This document shows, one piece after another, positions 47,418 through 57,801 of a stretch of 64,000 bases of DNA. Each line of letters starts with the position of its first letter. Position 1 is the stretch's first letter. The notes under the pieces are model-generated. The model saw only the letters and a list, made by a program, of their open reading frames with translations. It was not told where the DNA came from and did no database searches. The position numbers and the translations under genes are program-made. The stretch comes from Colwellia hornerae (GTDB taxonomy: Bacteria > Pseudomonadota > Gammaproteobacteria > Enterobacterales > Alteromonadaceae): NCBI RefSeq assembly GCF_007954355.1, contig NZ_VOLR01000004.1:1-64000 (forward strand), in the 5' to 3' direction.

Positions 47418-48524
47418 ATGACAACATCATGGACTAATTTACAGGAAAAACTAGCCAACTGTTTATGCCCAGCGGGTAACGGTGTTTTTACCGTCAATAC
47501 CGCTAAAGAGCGTAAAGAGCAATTACATCAAGCGTTATTCGGTCAATCTACCGATATTGATAATATATGGAAAGACTCATTAAAAGCGCTTCCTGATGCC
47601 TCAAATGCCGTTATTTTAGGTATTGCCTCCGATTGTGGCGGTGGAATTTTACGTGGCGCAAACTGGGGACCATTATTTGTCCGTTCAACTTTACTTGAAC
47701 AATATCCTGAGCTTGAAGCATTTGATATGGGAGATGTTCGCGTTATTCCCCATTTACTTCATGATAAATATTTAAATGAAGCGACGCTTTCTAACTGTAG
47801 AAAGGCCCTTTATAAAGATGAAAACAGCCCTTATGCGGTTAGCCCATTAACCATTACTGAAGATGTCTTACACGATTTTTATGCTGAGTTCCCACAAAAA
47901 GGTGTTTTTGGCATTGGTGGCGATCATTCAGTAAGCTACCCGTTAACCAAAGCTTACTTGCAAGCAAAGAAAAAGCGCGGCATTCGTGCAGCTATTATTC
48001 ATTTTGACGCGCATACTGATTTATTGGTTGAACGTCTTGGCATTGATTTATGCTTTGGCTCTTGGTGTACCCATATTTTAGATGATTTACATGAAAAACA
48101 TCATTTAATACAAGTTGGTATTCGCTCGAGCGGTCGTCCTAAGTCGCATTGGGAAAACACGTTTGGTGTAAGACAGCATTGGGCTCATGAAGTTAAAGAA
48201 TTCGGTGTTGAAAAGATCATTGAAAACATTTTAGCGCAATTACAAGATGAAAATATCGATGAATTGTATGTAAGCTTTGATATTGATGCGCTCGATGAAA
48301 CTGTCGCTGCTGCCACAGGAACACCAGAGCCAGACGGTTTATTTCAAAATGAAGCGATGGATATTCTTCGTGCCTTAGCCGCAAAATACCCTATTACCGG
48401 TGCAGACATGATGGAGATTGCTCCATTTACTGACAGCACAGGTTTAGGAAAAGAGAGTCGTGACAAAACCTTAGCCGCTGGCGCTGAGATCTCTGCCTTT
48501 TTAATAAAAGAAATGTGTAAGTAA
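47418..48524 (+). CDS. Arginase/agmatinase/formimidoylglutamase family ureohydrolase
   Basis: 368 residues. All six dimanganese ligands of the family are present: His170 (GGDHS), Asp197, His199 and Asp201 (HFDAHTD), and Asp288 and Asp290 (SFDID). The segment after the last pair (ALDETVAAATGTPEPDGL) lacks the usual DPxxxPG wording. The N-terminal about 110 residues are longer than in SpeB. It could hydrolyse arginine, agmatine, a guanidino acid or formiminoglutamate. No hut or spe gene is adjacent, so the substrate is open. It is monocistronic with its own terminator. Confidence 0.85.
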   Translation: MTTSWTNLQEKLANCLCPAGNGVFTVNTAKERKEQLHQALFGQSTDIDNIWKDSLKALPDASNAVILGIASDCGGGILRGANWGPLFVRSTLLEQYPELEAFDMGDVRVIPHLLHDKYLNEATLSNCRKALYKDENSPYAVSPLTITEDVLHDFYAEFPQKGVFGIGGDHSVSYPLTKAYLQAKKKRGIRAAIIHFDAHTDLLVERLGIDLCFGSWCTHILDDLHEKHHLIQVGIRSSGRPKSHWENTFGVRQHWAHEVKEFGVEKIIENILAQLQDENIDELYVSFDIDALDETVAAATGTPEPDGLFQNEAMDILRALAAKYPITGADMMEIAPFTDSTGLGKESRDKTLAAGAEISAFLIKEMCK

Positions 48525-48565
48525 ATATATTTAATATTGAATAAACAATTAATATAAAAAATAAC

Positions 48566-48590
48566 AAGGCTCCTTATGGAGCCTTTTTTT
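48566..48590 (+). terminator. Terminator of the arginase-family gene
   Basis: Stem AAGGCTCC-TTAT-GGAGCCTT (48566-48585) followed by T5. It also lies 20 bases beyond the stop codon of the convergent Ig-like gene, and the A-rich flank might let it serve both. Confidence 0.9.
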
Positions 48591-48608
48591 AACTGCTATT
48601 AATTCAAC

Positions 48609-51600
48609 CTAGGGTGTTATATTAATAGTTGCAACAGTGTAAGTGGTGACAACACCTGAAGGAGTTGTCACGTGAACCAGTAGAGGGCCACTTACCGTTT
48701 TATCTTTCACTCCTTCTACGGTAACAGAGAAACTACTACCACCGTTAAAGTTAGTATTAGGCCATTTCATAATTGTCCCATCAACACCACCGACGATGGC
48801 TTCAAACTGCACCTCTGTCCCTGCAGGCATAGGTTGATTATGAAAATCAGCAATAGTAACCGAAGCTGCCGCCGTTCCATCTTGAACTATATCAATACTA
48901 GCTCCATTTGTAGGAAAGGTAGTAACAAATTTTGGATTACTACCAGACATAACCAAGACAAGTGATCCTCTAACATTAATAGACTTCTCTGTGGAGCAAT
49001 TATCAGCGTTACCACACAATGAGCCATTATATAGTCGATCTTTTAAGTTAAAATCACCACTGGAATTAAAATCATCAAATTTCTCTTGTTCACCACCGGT
49101 TTCACCATCGCCAGCAGTTGATTGTGGGTTATAAATACCATCTTCATTATAATCAATAAAAGATTCAGCTAAATCATAAGGCAGACCATTAACATCCAAT
49201 CCTGAGTTGTTGTTATTTCCTAAAAAGGCCTCTTTTTCAGCGTTGTCATAAAGACCATTACCATTAAAATCTGGAAATGATTCTTCACCAATAGCTGTTG
49301 CAGAAATAGTTGCACGACCACCATATTTTTGCGCCATAAAATTACTTCGTCTTGGCGATGAGCTATTAATTCTAGATGCGAAGGTGGTACCGTTAGCGAC
49401 ACCTAACTGAGCAAAAGTTGAACTAGCACCACCACCATCAGTTATTTTCACGTCAAGGCGAGTTGGAGATGTTAATAACAAATAACTGCTTTGTGAATAG
49501 ATAAACTCAGAAGCGACAATTGATGAGGTAGTTAGTGCTGCGTTTATGGCGTTAACTATTGCATTAGCACTTGCAAGATCGGTATTAAGACTCACTGTAT
49601 CTGTACCCGTTGCTGTTTCGACATCAAAAGTAATATCATTAACTGTGAAGTCTCTGCCTGCTGAAATATTATTTCCCCCTAAAACAACAGTGGCATTATT
49701 ATAATAGCTAGTACCATCTCTTATACCTAAGACATCCAAAGTGGTTACTGAACCCACCGAAGCATCAGCGATAGTGATATCTAAACCTTCTGTTGAGATC
49801 AGTTCAAATAGATTTTCAAAACCAGCTACAGCTTTGACACCAGAATTAACGAGTAAAAGATTAGTTGCCGTGAGTAATTCAGCTTTAGAGGCAAAGTTAG
49901 CCGCTAACGAAAGATTATCCGCTCCGTTGGCTGTAGTTACCGAAAAAACAATATTTTTAGAGGTAAAATCAAAACCTTTATTTATCTTAGTTGTACTCTT
50001 GATTAATGTCGGTCCGTCATTGATTTCGCCTAATTCTTGCCCTTCTGGTCTTACATTTTGACTGGTCCAGATAACGGAACAAACACCATCAGTGGTAACA
50101 CAAGAATCTTCTATTGAACCACCTTCAGTGGTAAAGGCAACAGCTGTGCCATTAGGTGCAGGATTATTAAATGCATCTGCTAATCTTGCTATAATAGTGA
50201 CTTCTGTTCCATCAATATCCCAAGCCTCAGGATTAAATACACTGGCTGACAAACTAAAACTGTCTTGATCTGGAATACCGGTTGAGATAACTAATAGGTT
50301 AGATTGTGTAAAAATTGATGGATCCTCAGCTAACTCTGCTCTAACTCGCACACTCGTATGCACTGTTCCTGAATTAACGACTGTTTGGACTAAACCATTA
50401 CTGTCAGTTTTTGCTGCTTTGGGACTCCAATCAATACCACCAACTTCAGTATTTAATGAGAAATCAACATCTTTATTAGCGACCACATTACCATTGGTAT
50501 CTCTGACTCTAAATACTACTGTTGAGCTTTCAATGCCGCCCACACCTTTCAAGCTAATACTTTCAGGAGTGGCAGAAACAAATTCAATACTGCCTGAATC
50601 AGGCGAACTGATTGTCACAGTACCTGCAGCAGATAAAACAGTTCCGCCTGCATTAGCCGTGGCCGTAACAATATCTGGCCCTTGGCAACCTTGAGCTAAA
50701 TAAGTACTTTGTGCGATACCAGCAATGGTTGCGACAGGAGAATCAATATTCGCCGTTGGTACTGATAGGCTACTACAACCTGACGTAAAGCTAACTTCTA
50801 CTGTTTCTGTGGTGAATAGCGTAGCAGGAACAGCTGGTGAAGCATTGGAAACATCCCAAATACTTACCGATAATCCCGCAGTTGCACCAGCAGAAATAAC
50901 GCCAACTGGCACAGCTATCAAACCATTTGGAAAACCAGTAACACCATCAATAGCATTTCCCATACCGAGAGAAGATGCGCCAATTGAAAAAACCAACTGT
51001 TCTGATTCACCTGTTACTAATTGAGCGGTTACCGTACCAGCGCCTAGCGAGTTACCGGCTAAAAGATCAACAGTTGCGATATAAGCATTATCCGTTGTTG
51101 CTATGGCCGTTTGAATAGGAATAGTGCCTAGATCAGTTGTAAAAGTAACAATTACCGCTTTATTAACGCCGGTAACTGTTGCGACTAATTTACCTGAAGA
51201 TATACTGCTTATTTGTTCAATTCTAGTACCATTATCATCAGTTAAAAATAAGCTTACATTAACCCCTGAACCAACGCTATCTCCTTCAGAAAAGAATCCC
51301 TGAGTCACAACATCACCTGCGCTAGAGGTCGCTGTTAACACACCTGCACCACGAGTAGTGCCTGCAGATAAGGTAATCATTGCATCACCGGTACTGTTGG
51401 TTAGTACCGTCCCCATTTCAGGGTCAAGCACACCTAAAGTGGAGGTAAAAGTAACAACTTTATTGCTTAAATCTGTACCATCAGATGCTTCATAATGAAT
51501 TTTAATAGTTGCAGGGCTTGCATTAGAAATTGATGTACTGTTAGTAAAAGCAGTAATTGTTAAAGTATTACCTCTTTCTTTTTGGCTATCACCTTGGGTA

Positions 51601-52916
51601 AAGAAGCCTTGTGTCACCACATCACCAGCACTAGAGCTAGCCGTTAAGACACCTGCACCACGAGTAGTGCCTGCAGATAAGGTAATTGTTGCATCACCGG
51701 TACTGTTGGTTAGTACCGTGCCCGTTTCAGGGTCAAGTACACCTAAAGTGGAGGTAAAAGTAATCACTTTATTACGTAAATCAGTGCCATTAGCCGTTTC
51801 AAAATGAATAGTAATAGTCGCAGGACTTGCATTAGAAATTGATGTGCTGTTAGTAAAACTAGTGATCGTTAAAACGTTCCCGCCATCTTTTGGACTATCT
51901 CCTTGGGTAAAGAAGCCTTGTGTCACCACATCACCTGCGCTAGAGGTCGCTGTTAAGACACCTGCACCACGAATAGTGCCTGCAGATAAGGTAATTGTTG
52001 CATCACCGGTACTGTTGGTTAGTACCGTGCCTGTTTCAGGGTCAAGTACACCTAAAGTGGAGGTAAAAGTAATCACTTCATTACTTAAATCAGTGCCATT
52101 AGCCGTTTCAAAATGAATAGTAATACTGGCAGGGCTTGCATTAGAAATTGATGTACTATTTGTGAAAGTCGTAATAGTTAATGCGTTACCTCCTACTTCT
52201 GAACCATCACCTTCCGTTGAGAAACCTAAAGTATTATATTCTCCTGAGATAGTACTTACTGTTATTAAACCGGCTCCTTTTTTGGTTCCTGCGGCTAAAG
52301 CGATAGTTGCAATACCGTCAGAACCAGTAAGAGAAGTTCCTGTAACTGGATCTAAAACACCTAAGGTAGTGGTAAAAGTTACGACTTCTCCGGCCACTGG
52401 AACAGTACCATCAGTAATAGTAGCACTTAATATCGCAGGGGTTGCGGCTGTAATAGCTAAATTAGAAGAGCTTATATTAATAACTTTCCCTGCAACTTCT
52501 CCTCCATCGCCTGCAGAAGTAAAACCAATAGCCGATGAGCTGATTTCACCATAACTAGCCGTTATTTCGCCGGCGCCCTCCGTTGCCCCTGCATGAACTT
52601 GAATAGTCGCTTGGCCATTTTCATCAGTCAAAGCTGTGCCAGACAAAGGATCTAATATTCCTAACGTCGAAGTAAATGTGACCACTTTACCTGATAATGA
52701 TGCACCATTATCTTGAAGAGTTGCAATAACTAAAGCCGGCTTAGCATTCTGCACATCAATATCATCAATCGACACCACTAGGGTAATAGTGGATGTTTCG
52801 CCTGCACCACCTGCAACCGGAGTCTCAGTTCTAGATAACCCCCCATCACCACTGCCACCACAACCGCTTAGCGCGAAAAATAAAAGCCAAAAACCCAAAC
52901 GTTGAAAAAGTGCCAT
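48609..52916 (-). CDS. Very large lipoprotein with tandem bacterial Ig-like (Big-1/invasin-type) domains
   Basis: 1435 residues. The lipoprotein signal has lipobox LSGC (Cys19), then GGSGDGG. The body is a string of Ig-like domains with the repeating theme VTFTSTLGVLDPxTG...G. Three adjacent units of 103 residues (about 243-551) are nearly identical. Further domains are more diverged. Near 1209-1280 there are calcium-loop-like runs (DFNGNGLYDN, DYNEDGIYN, DFNSSGDFN), and a final Ig-like domain ends the protein. It is probably surface-exposed and involved in adhesion or matrix. There is no beta-barrel or export partner nearby. It is monocistronic. Confidence 0.9.
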   Translation of the reverse strand: MALFQRLGFWLLFFALSGCGGSGDGGLSRTETPVAGGAGETSTITLVVSIDDIDVQNAKPALVIATLQDNGASLSGKVVTFTSTLGILDPLSGTALTDENGQATIQVHAGATEGAGEITASYGEISSSAIGFTSAGDGGEVAGKVINISSSNLAITAATPAILSATITDGTVPVAGEVVTFTTTLGVLDPVTGTSLTGSDGIATIALAAGTKKGAGLITVSTISGEYNTLGFSTEGDGSEVGGNALTITTFTNSTSISNASPASITIHFETANGTDLSNEVITFTSTLGVLDPETGTVLTNSTGDATITLSAGTIRGAGVLTATSSAGDVVTQGFFTQGDSPKDGGNVLTITSFTNSTSISNASPATITIHFETANGTDLRNKVITFTSTLGVLDPETGTVLTNSTGDATITLSAGTTRGAGVLTASSSAGDVVTQGFFTQGDSQKERGNTLTITAFTNSTSISNASPATIKIHYEASDGTDLSNKVVTFTSTLGVLDPEMGTVLTNSTGDAMITLSAGTTRGAGVLTATSSAGDVVTQGFFSEGDSVGSGVNVSLFLTDDNGTRIEQISSISSGKLVATVTGVNKAVIVTFTTDLGTIPIQTAIATTDNAYIATVDLLAGNSLGAGTVTAQLVTGESEQLVFSIGASSLGMGNAIDGVTGFPNGLIAVPVGVISAGATAGLSVSIWDVSNASPAVPATLFTTETVEVSFTSGCSSLSVPTANIDSPVATIAGIAQSTYLAQGCQGPDIVTATANAGGTVLSAAGTVTISSPDSGSIEFVSATPESISLKGVGGIESSTVVFRVRDTNGNVVANKDVDFSLNTEVGGIDWSPKAAKTDSNGLVQTVVNSGTVHTSVRVRAELAEDPSIFTQSNLLVISTGIPDQDSFSLSASVFNPEAWDIDGTEVTIIARLADAFNNPAPNGTAVAFTTEGGSIEDSCVTTDGVCSVIWTSQNVRPEGQELGEINDGPTLIKSTTKINKGFDFTSKNIVFSVTTANGADNLSLAANFASKAELLTATNLLLVNSGVKAVAGFENLFELISTEGLDITIADASVGSVTTLDVLGIRDGTSYYNNATVVLGGNNISAGRDFTVNDITFDVETATGTDTVSLNTDLASANAIVNAINAALTTSSIVASEFIYSQSSYLLLTSPTRLDVKITDGGGASSTFAQLGVANGTTFASRINSSSPRRSNFMAQKYGGRATISATAIGEESFPDFNGNGLYDNAEKEAFLGNNNNSGLDVNGLPYDLAESFIDYNEDGIYNPQSTAGDGETGGEQEKFDDFNSSGDFNLKDRLYNGSLCGNADNCSTEKSINVRGSLVLVMSGSNPKFVTTFPTNGASIDIVQDGTAAASVTIADFHNQPMPAGTEVQFEAIVGGVDGTIMKWPNTNFNGGSSFSVTVEGVKDKTVSGPLLVHVTTPSGVVTTYTVATINITP
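51264..52190 (-). repeat. Three 309-bp tandem repeats within the Ig-like lipoprotein gene
   Basis: Marker positions such as GATGTACTG/GATGTGCTG recur at 51532, 51841 and 52150, an exact 309-base (103-codon) period. The units are close to identical at DNA level, which implies recent duplication or gene conversion. In-frame copy-number change would alter protein length. Confidence 0.93.
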
Positions 52917-53093
52917 GCAAGTATCCCTTAATTTTTTTAATTACATCTTTATTAATAGTAACTTATATTCTAAAAATTTCATTAAAAATAGCGCTATAGT
53001 TGCTTTTAAATACTTAGCTTTTTAATCAATGGATTACCTGTTAATCTACTCTTCATAATTTATAATAAAAAAATAACATAGTTGCATTTCATT

Positions 53094-54446
53094 ATGACTG
53101 ACAAAAAAAAAGCAAGTTTAACCGCTAGAATAGTTACAGGCATGGGGGCAGGTATCCTTACCGGCATTTTCTTACAGATGCTTATGCCCGACAAATCAGA
53201 CTTTATCATTCCACTTTATTTCTTCGATATTTCTTTAAGGGCGTTATTAATTGATGGCTTTTTTGAAGTTATTGGCCAGGTTTTTATTTCTAGTTTACAA
53301 ATGTTAGTGGTACCACTGGTTTTTGTTTCGCTTATTTGTGGCACTTGCTCATTAAAAGACACCACAAAGTTAGGCCGTATTGGCGGTAAAGCGATTTCGC
53401 TCTATTTAGTTACCACCGCAATAGCGATTAGCTTTGCGATGTTTTTAGCCTTATTAATAAGCCCAGGTGAAGGGGTTAATATGACTGCAGAAACAACCTT
53501 TGCTAGTCGTGAAGCACCTTCTCTTGCACAAGTTTTTATTCAAATGTTCCCTAGTAACCCTTTTGCTGCTTTCGCACAAGGAAACATGCTACAAGTCATT
53601 ATATTTGCTTTACTATTTGGTATTGCCATTGCTTTATCTGGTAAGGCTGGCGAACGTATTGCTAGCTTGTTTGAAGATATGAGTACGGTTATCATGCGTT
53701 TAGTAACCATCTTAATGAATCTTGCTCCTTATGGTGTCTTTTGTTTATTAGCGGCGCTATTCACCGATATGTCACCTGATATTTTTGCAAACTTATTGGT
53801 CTATTTTCTGGTAGTGTTCTTTGCCCTTGTTATACATGCCACCGTTACTTATTCGGTAATACTAAAAGTACTAACCGGTTTGAACCCGCTGGTATTTTTA
53901 AGAAAAATGCGCAACACAGTTATTTTTGCTTTTTCAACAGCAAGCAGTAACGCTACACTGCCTATCACCTTAGAGACAGTGACAAAAAAAATGGGCGTTA
54001 AAAACTCCATTGCTTCGTTTACTGTTCCACTAGGTGCCACGATTAACATGGATGGCACGGCCATCATGCAAGGTGTTGCCACTGTATTTATTGCTCAGGT
54101 ATTTAATGTAGATTTAAGCTTAAGTGATTATTTAATGGTTATACTCACTGCCACGCTAGCTTCAATTGGCACAGCAGGAGTTCCCGGTGTTGGCTTAATT
54201 ATGCTTGCGATGGTATTGGGTCAAGTTGGCTTACCTGTAGAAGGTATTGGACTGATTATTGGTGTTGACCGTTTACTTGATATGACGCGTACCGCTGTTA
54301 ACGTCACTGGCGATAGCATGGTATCAATTGTTGTTGGTAAGTCAGAAAATCAATTTGATGAAAGCGTTTTTAACGATGAAAATGCCGGTAATAAAGTTGA
54401 AAACATTGATTTTCAAGACCTAGACAAAAATCAAAGCGGTGATTAG
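53094..54446 (+). CDS. Dicarboxylate/amino acid:cation symporter (DAACS family)
   Basis: 450 residues from the ATG at 53094; an upstream TTG would add four residues. It has the glutamate-transporter fold, with eight helices and two re-entrant hairpins. FSTASSNATLPITLETV forms hairpin 1, and INMDGTAIMQGV carries the NMDGT cation/substrate motif of helix 7. GTAGVPGVGLIM is in hairpin 2. It probably takes up glutamate, aspartate or a C4-dicarboxylate with Na+ or H+; the substrate cannot be fixed. The C-terminal about 30 residues are acidic. A terminator follows. Confidence 0.93.
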   Translation: MTDKKKASLTARIVTGMGAGILTGIFLQMLMPDKSDFIIPLYFFDISLRALLIDGFFEVIGQVFISSLQMLVVPLVFVSLICGTCSLKDTTKLGRIGGKAISLYLVTTAIAISFAMFLALLISPGEGVNMTAETTFASREAPSLAQVFIQMFPSNPFAAFAQGNMLQVIIFALLFGIAIALSGKAGERIASLFEDMSTVIMRLVTILMNLAPYGVFCLLAALFTDMSPDIFANLLVYFLVVFFALVIHATVTYSVILKVLTGLNPLVFLRKMRNTVIFAFSTASSNATLPITLETVTKKMGVKNSIASFTVPLGATINMDGTAIMQGVATVFIAQVFNVDLSLSDYLMVILTATLASIGTAGVPGVGLIMLAMVLGQVGLPVEGIGLIIGVDRLLDMTRTAVNVTGDSMVSIVVGKSENQFDESVFNDENAGNKVENIDFQDLDKNQSGD

Positions 54447-54478
54447 CCATCATTAAAAGTACAGCATATTAACGATAA

Positions 54479-54504
54479 AAAAGGTGCTTTTAAGCACCTT
54501 TTTA
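54479..54504 (+). terminator. Terminator after the symporter gene
   Basis: Perfect stem AAGGTGCTT/AAGCACCTT with a two-base loop (54481-54500), followed by T5. It starts 34 bases after the stop codon. Confidence 0.9.
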
Positions 54505-54864
54505 TTTTTTGAATGCCGAAAAATCAACTTTCACAAGACAATACTCACCAAAGATAATCCTCATGCGCCGCTGATAAATACTATTGGATTTTTAGAGGTA
54601 TTACGTTATGCATAAATGATCAGCGATATACTATTTATGGTGTAATAATGGGAATAAACCGAGCGCTGAAACTAACATTGAAGTTTGACCATGCTAATTT
54701 CAGCAGACCATCACGTTAAGCTGAAGTTGGTTTTCGACAAATAATAGCTAAAATTGTTACCGACAGCTCCATGTCGAGTTGATGTCACCGCCTTGTCGTC
54801 ACGTATAACACAATGCAGCAGTATAGTAGCGAAAATTCTTAACAGACCTGTACAAGGAAAATTA
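54505..54864. other. Intergenic stretch before the XRE-DUF805 gene
   Basis: About 360 bases with somewhat higher G/C and different texture from neighbouring spacers. A frame upstream of and in phase with the XRE gene exists (from 54754) but lacks a ribosome-binding site and conserved sequence. I see no RNA gene. A TGCTAATTTCAGCAGACCATC...GCTGAAGTTGG segment has short inverted elements only. Confidence 0.3.
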
Positions 54865-55401
54865 ATGGACATTAATAGTTCAAAACTCAGGGAGATGCGC
54901 CTTGCCAGGCATTGGTCTCAAGATCAACTCGCAACACTGAGCTCCTTAAACCTTCGGACAATCCAGCGCCTTGAATCTGGTGCTAAGATATCGACAGAGT
55001 CTTTACGAGCGCTTGCCGCCGTATTTGAAGTGCCTGTAGAGAGCTTACTATTAAGTGTCCCTAAACCCAACCAACCTGCCCTCACGGCAATCCACAAAGG
55101 CATATTAAAAGGCCTAGAGTTTAGTGGTATCACTTCACGCGCAGATTTTTGGTGGCTCGCGCTCGCCATAACTATATTACTCGCCTTCGCTAAATTGCTT
55201 GGCGAGGCTTTCGTTAGCCCGCTGCCAATGCAAATTGGCTCATTACTGGTTTTACTGCCGTGGGTCGCTGCGTGCACTCGACGTCTGCGTGACGCTGGGC
55301 TAAGTATTTGGTGGCAGCTCATTAGTTTAGCGCCCGTTGCAGGAATTCTAGTACTGCTCTACTTACTCACCTACGAGACTAAATCAAAAGAGCCCAGATG
55401 A
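54865..55401 (+). CDS. XRE-family helix-turn-helix protein fused to a DUF805 membrane domain
   Basis: 178 residues from the ATG at 54865, which has AAGGAAAA as ribosome-binding site. Residues about 5-60 are an XRE/Cro HTH (LREMRLARHWSQDQLATLSS, then RTIQRLESGAKIST). Residues about 95-175 are a DUF805-like membrane segment with RADFWWLALAI, RRLRDAGLSIWWQL and two to three hydrophobic helices. A DNA-binding domain tethered to the membrane suggests a signal-responsive regulator. The gene appears richer in G/C than its neighbours, which may indicate transfer. Target genes are unknown. Confidence 0.8.
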   Translation: MDINSSKLREMRLARHWSQDQLATLSSLNLRTIQRLESGAKISTESLRALAAVFEVPVESLLLSVPKPNQPALTAIHKGILKGLEFSGITSRADFWWLALAITILLAFAKLLGEAFVSPLPMQIGSLLVLLPWVAACTRRLRDAGLSIWWQLISLAPVAGILVLLYLLTYETKSKEPR

Positions 55402-55413
55402 GGATAACTCTCG

Positions 55414-55542
55414 GTGACTTCAGTACAATTTAGCCTTTTTTCCATACTCGTGCTAAGCACTACCGCGAATAACCAAGACAAAGACAATACGACTAAGCTG
55501 ACTAAGCAAGATATTATATCTGCTATAAAAAAACCTGAGTAG
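55414..55542 (+). CDS. Possible 42-residue exported or membrane microprotein
   Basis: A GTG at 55414, nine bases after GAGGA, opens a 42-codon frame. The N-terminus is hydrophobic (VTSVQFSLFSILVLSTTA) and the rest hydrophilic (DKDNTTKLTKQD). The stop codon lies in the stem of the kdsA terminator. It begins 12 bases after the XRE-DUF805 stop, so co-translation is possible. There is no known family and the call rests on the ribosome-binding site and signal-like N-terminus only. Confidence 0.3.
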   Translation: MTSVQFSLFSILVLSTTANNQDKDNTTKLTKQDIISAIKKPE

Positions 55543-55557
55543 CGACTCAGGTTTTTG
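55527..55557 (-). terminator. kdsA terminator (possibly bidirectional)
   Basis: Perfect stem ACCTGAGT-AGCG-ACTCAGGT (55533-55552). Plus-strand A7 on the left and T5 on the right allow termination in either direction. It is 31 bases beyond the kdsA stop. Confidence 0.9.
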
Positions 55558-55582
55558 TGTTTGAACATAAATTTTATTTGTA

Positions 55583-56467
<885 letters not shown>

Positions 56468-57730
56468 TTAGCTACCAATAATTCTTAATAACTGGCCACA
56501 TAGCCAAGCCATATAGGTACCTAAAGCATAACCTAACACCGCAAGTAACACACCGACCGGCGCTAAAGAAGGATGGAATGCTGAAGCGATAACCGGTGCA
56601 GACGCTGCACCACCTATATTCGCTTTACTGCCAACAGCTAGATAGAAGATAGGTGCTTTAATCATTTTGCCAACAATAAGCAGTAAAGCAACATGGACTA
56701 ACATCCAGATAACACCAATAGCGATGTATTTGGGTGACTCGACAATTTGAGTAACATCCATATGCAAACCTATCGTCGCGACTAACACATACAATAGGCT
56801 ACTACCGACTTTTGATGCTCCTACGGCTTCAAGCTTTCTCACTTTAGTAAATGAAAGCGTTAAACCTATAGTGGTCACTAAGACAATGATCCAAAATAGT
56901 TTTGAGTGTAAGCTAAACTTTTCTAATTCAGGAAAGTTTGTCTGAAAATAAGGGACTAAAAAGTCAGCGGCAAAATGAGCTAAACCAGCAGCACCAAAAC
57001 CTACCGCAATGATCATCATAAAGTCTTTTAGTAACGGCAACTTGGTATTTTCACGTTGAGCTGATTCTACTTTATCAATTAATCTATCAATTGCAGAAGT
57101 ATCGGCACCACTTTTTGCATCAATACGCTTATGGTTGGCAGCTAAATAAAGTAATACCGCCATCCACAAGTTGGCAACAACAATATCAACAGTAACCATA
57201 ATGGTAAATATTTTGCCATCAGCGCCATAAATTTCTTTCATCGCTAACATATTAGCACCACCACCAATCCAACTACCTGCAAGCGCTGCCATACCACGCC
57301 AAACGGCTTCAGGACCAGTTACACCAAGTAGTTCAGGCCAAATAGCAGAGATCACTAATAAGGCAATGGGTCCGCCAATAACCACACCAACCGTGCCGGT
57401 TAAAAACATAATAATGGCTTTATTGCCAAGACCAACAATTGCTTTTATGTCGATGCTCAAAGTTAGTAAAACTAAACAAGCCGGCAATAAATAGTACTTG
57501 GCGACTTCGTCTACTTGACTCAATTCGGCACTAACAATGCCAAAAGTGTTTAACAATGACGGCAGTAAATAGCACATAAGTAATGCTGGGACGTATTTGT
57601 AGAACTTCTTAAATGCGGGATGCTCGCTATTTGAAGTATAAAAAACGAATCCAAGTATTATCGCGAGTAACCCCATAACGGTGGCGTCATTCGTGATAAA
57701 AGGTGTATTATTGATAATTTGATCTTCCAT
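56468..57730 (-). CDS. DUF819 family multi-pass membrane protein
   Basis: 420 residues, with ten to twelve hydrophobic helices and glycine-rich re-entrant-like motifs. MAALAGSWIGGGANMLAMKE (about 147-166) and VGSKANIGGAASAPVIASAF (about 370-390) form a pair reminiscent of symmetric secondary transporters. DUF819 proteins are putative carriers of unknown substrate. It interrupts the usual sirB1-kdsA adjacency. The spacing is 36 bases to the kdsA start and 71 bases after the sirB1 stop. Confidence 0.85.
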   Translation of the reverse strand: MEDQIINNTPFITNDATVMGLLAIILGFVFYTSNSEHPAFKKFYKYVPALLMCYLLPSLLNTFGIVSAELSQVDEVAKYYLLPACLVLLTLSIDIKAIVGLGNKAIIMFLTGTVGVVIGGPIALLVISAIWPELLGVTGPEAVWRGMAALAGSWIGGGANMLAMKEIYGADGKIFTIMVTVDIVVANLWMAVLLYLAANHKRIDAKSGADTSAIDRLIDKVESAQRENTKLPLLKDFMMIIAVGFGAAGLAHFAADFLVPYFQTNFPELEKFSLHSKLFWIIVLVTTIGLTLSFTKVRKLEAVGASKVGSSLLYVLVATIGLHMDVTQIVESPKYIAIGVIWMLVHVALLLIVGKMIKAPIFYLAVGSKANIGGAASAPVIASAFHPSLAPVGVLLAVLGYALGTYMAWLCGQLLRIIGS

Positions 57731-57801
57731 TGATTAACCTTGTTATTTTTATTTGATTTATTGGTTTTTTTTGTAAACTACAGCCTTACTTCTAAGGCTT
57801 A

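Noticed and set aside
53082-53093. Upstream TTG start for the symporter
   Set aside because: It adds only four residues and the ATG at 53094 gives the normal N-terminus.
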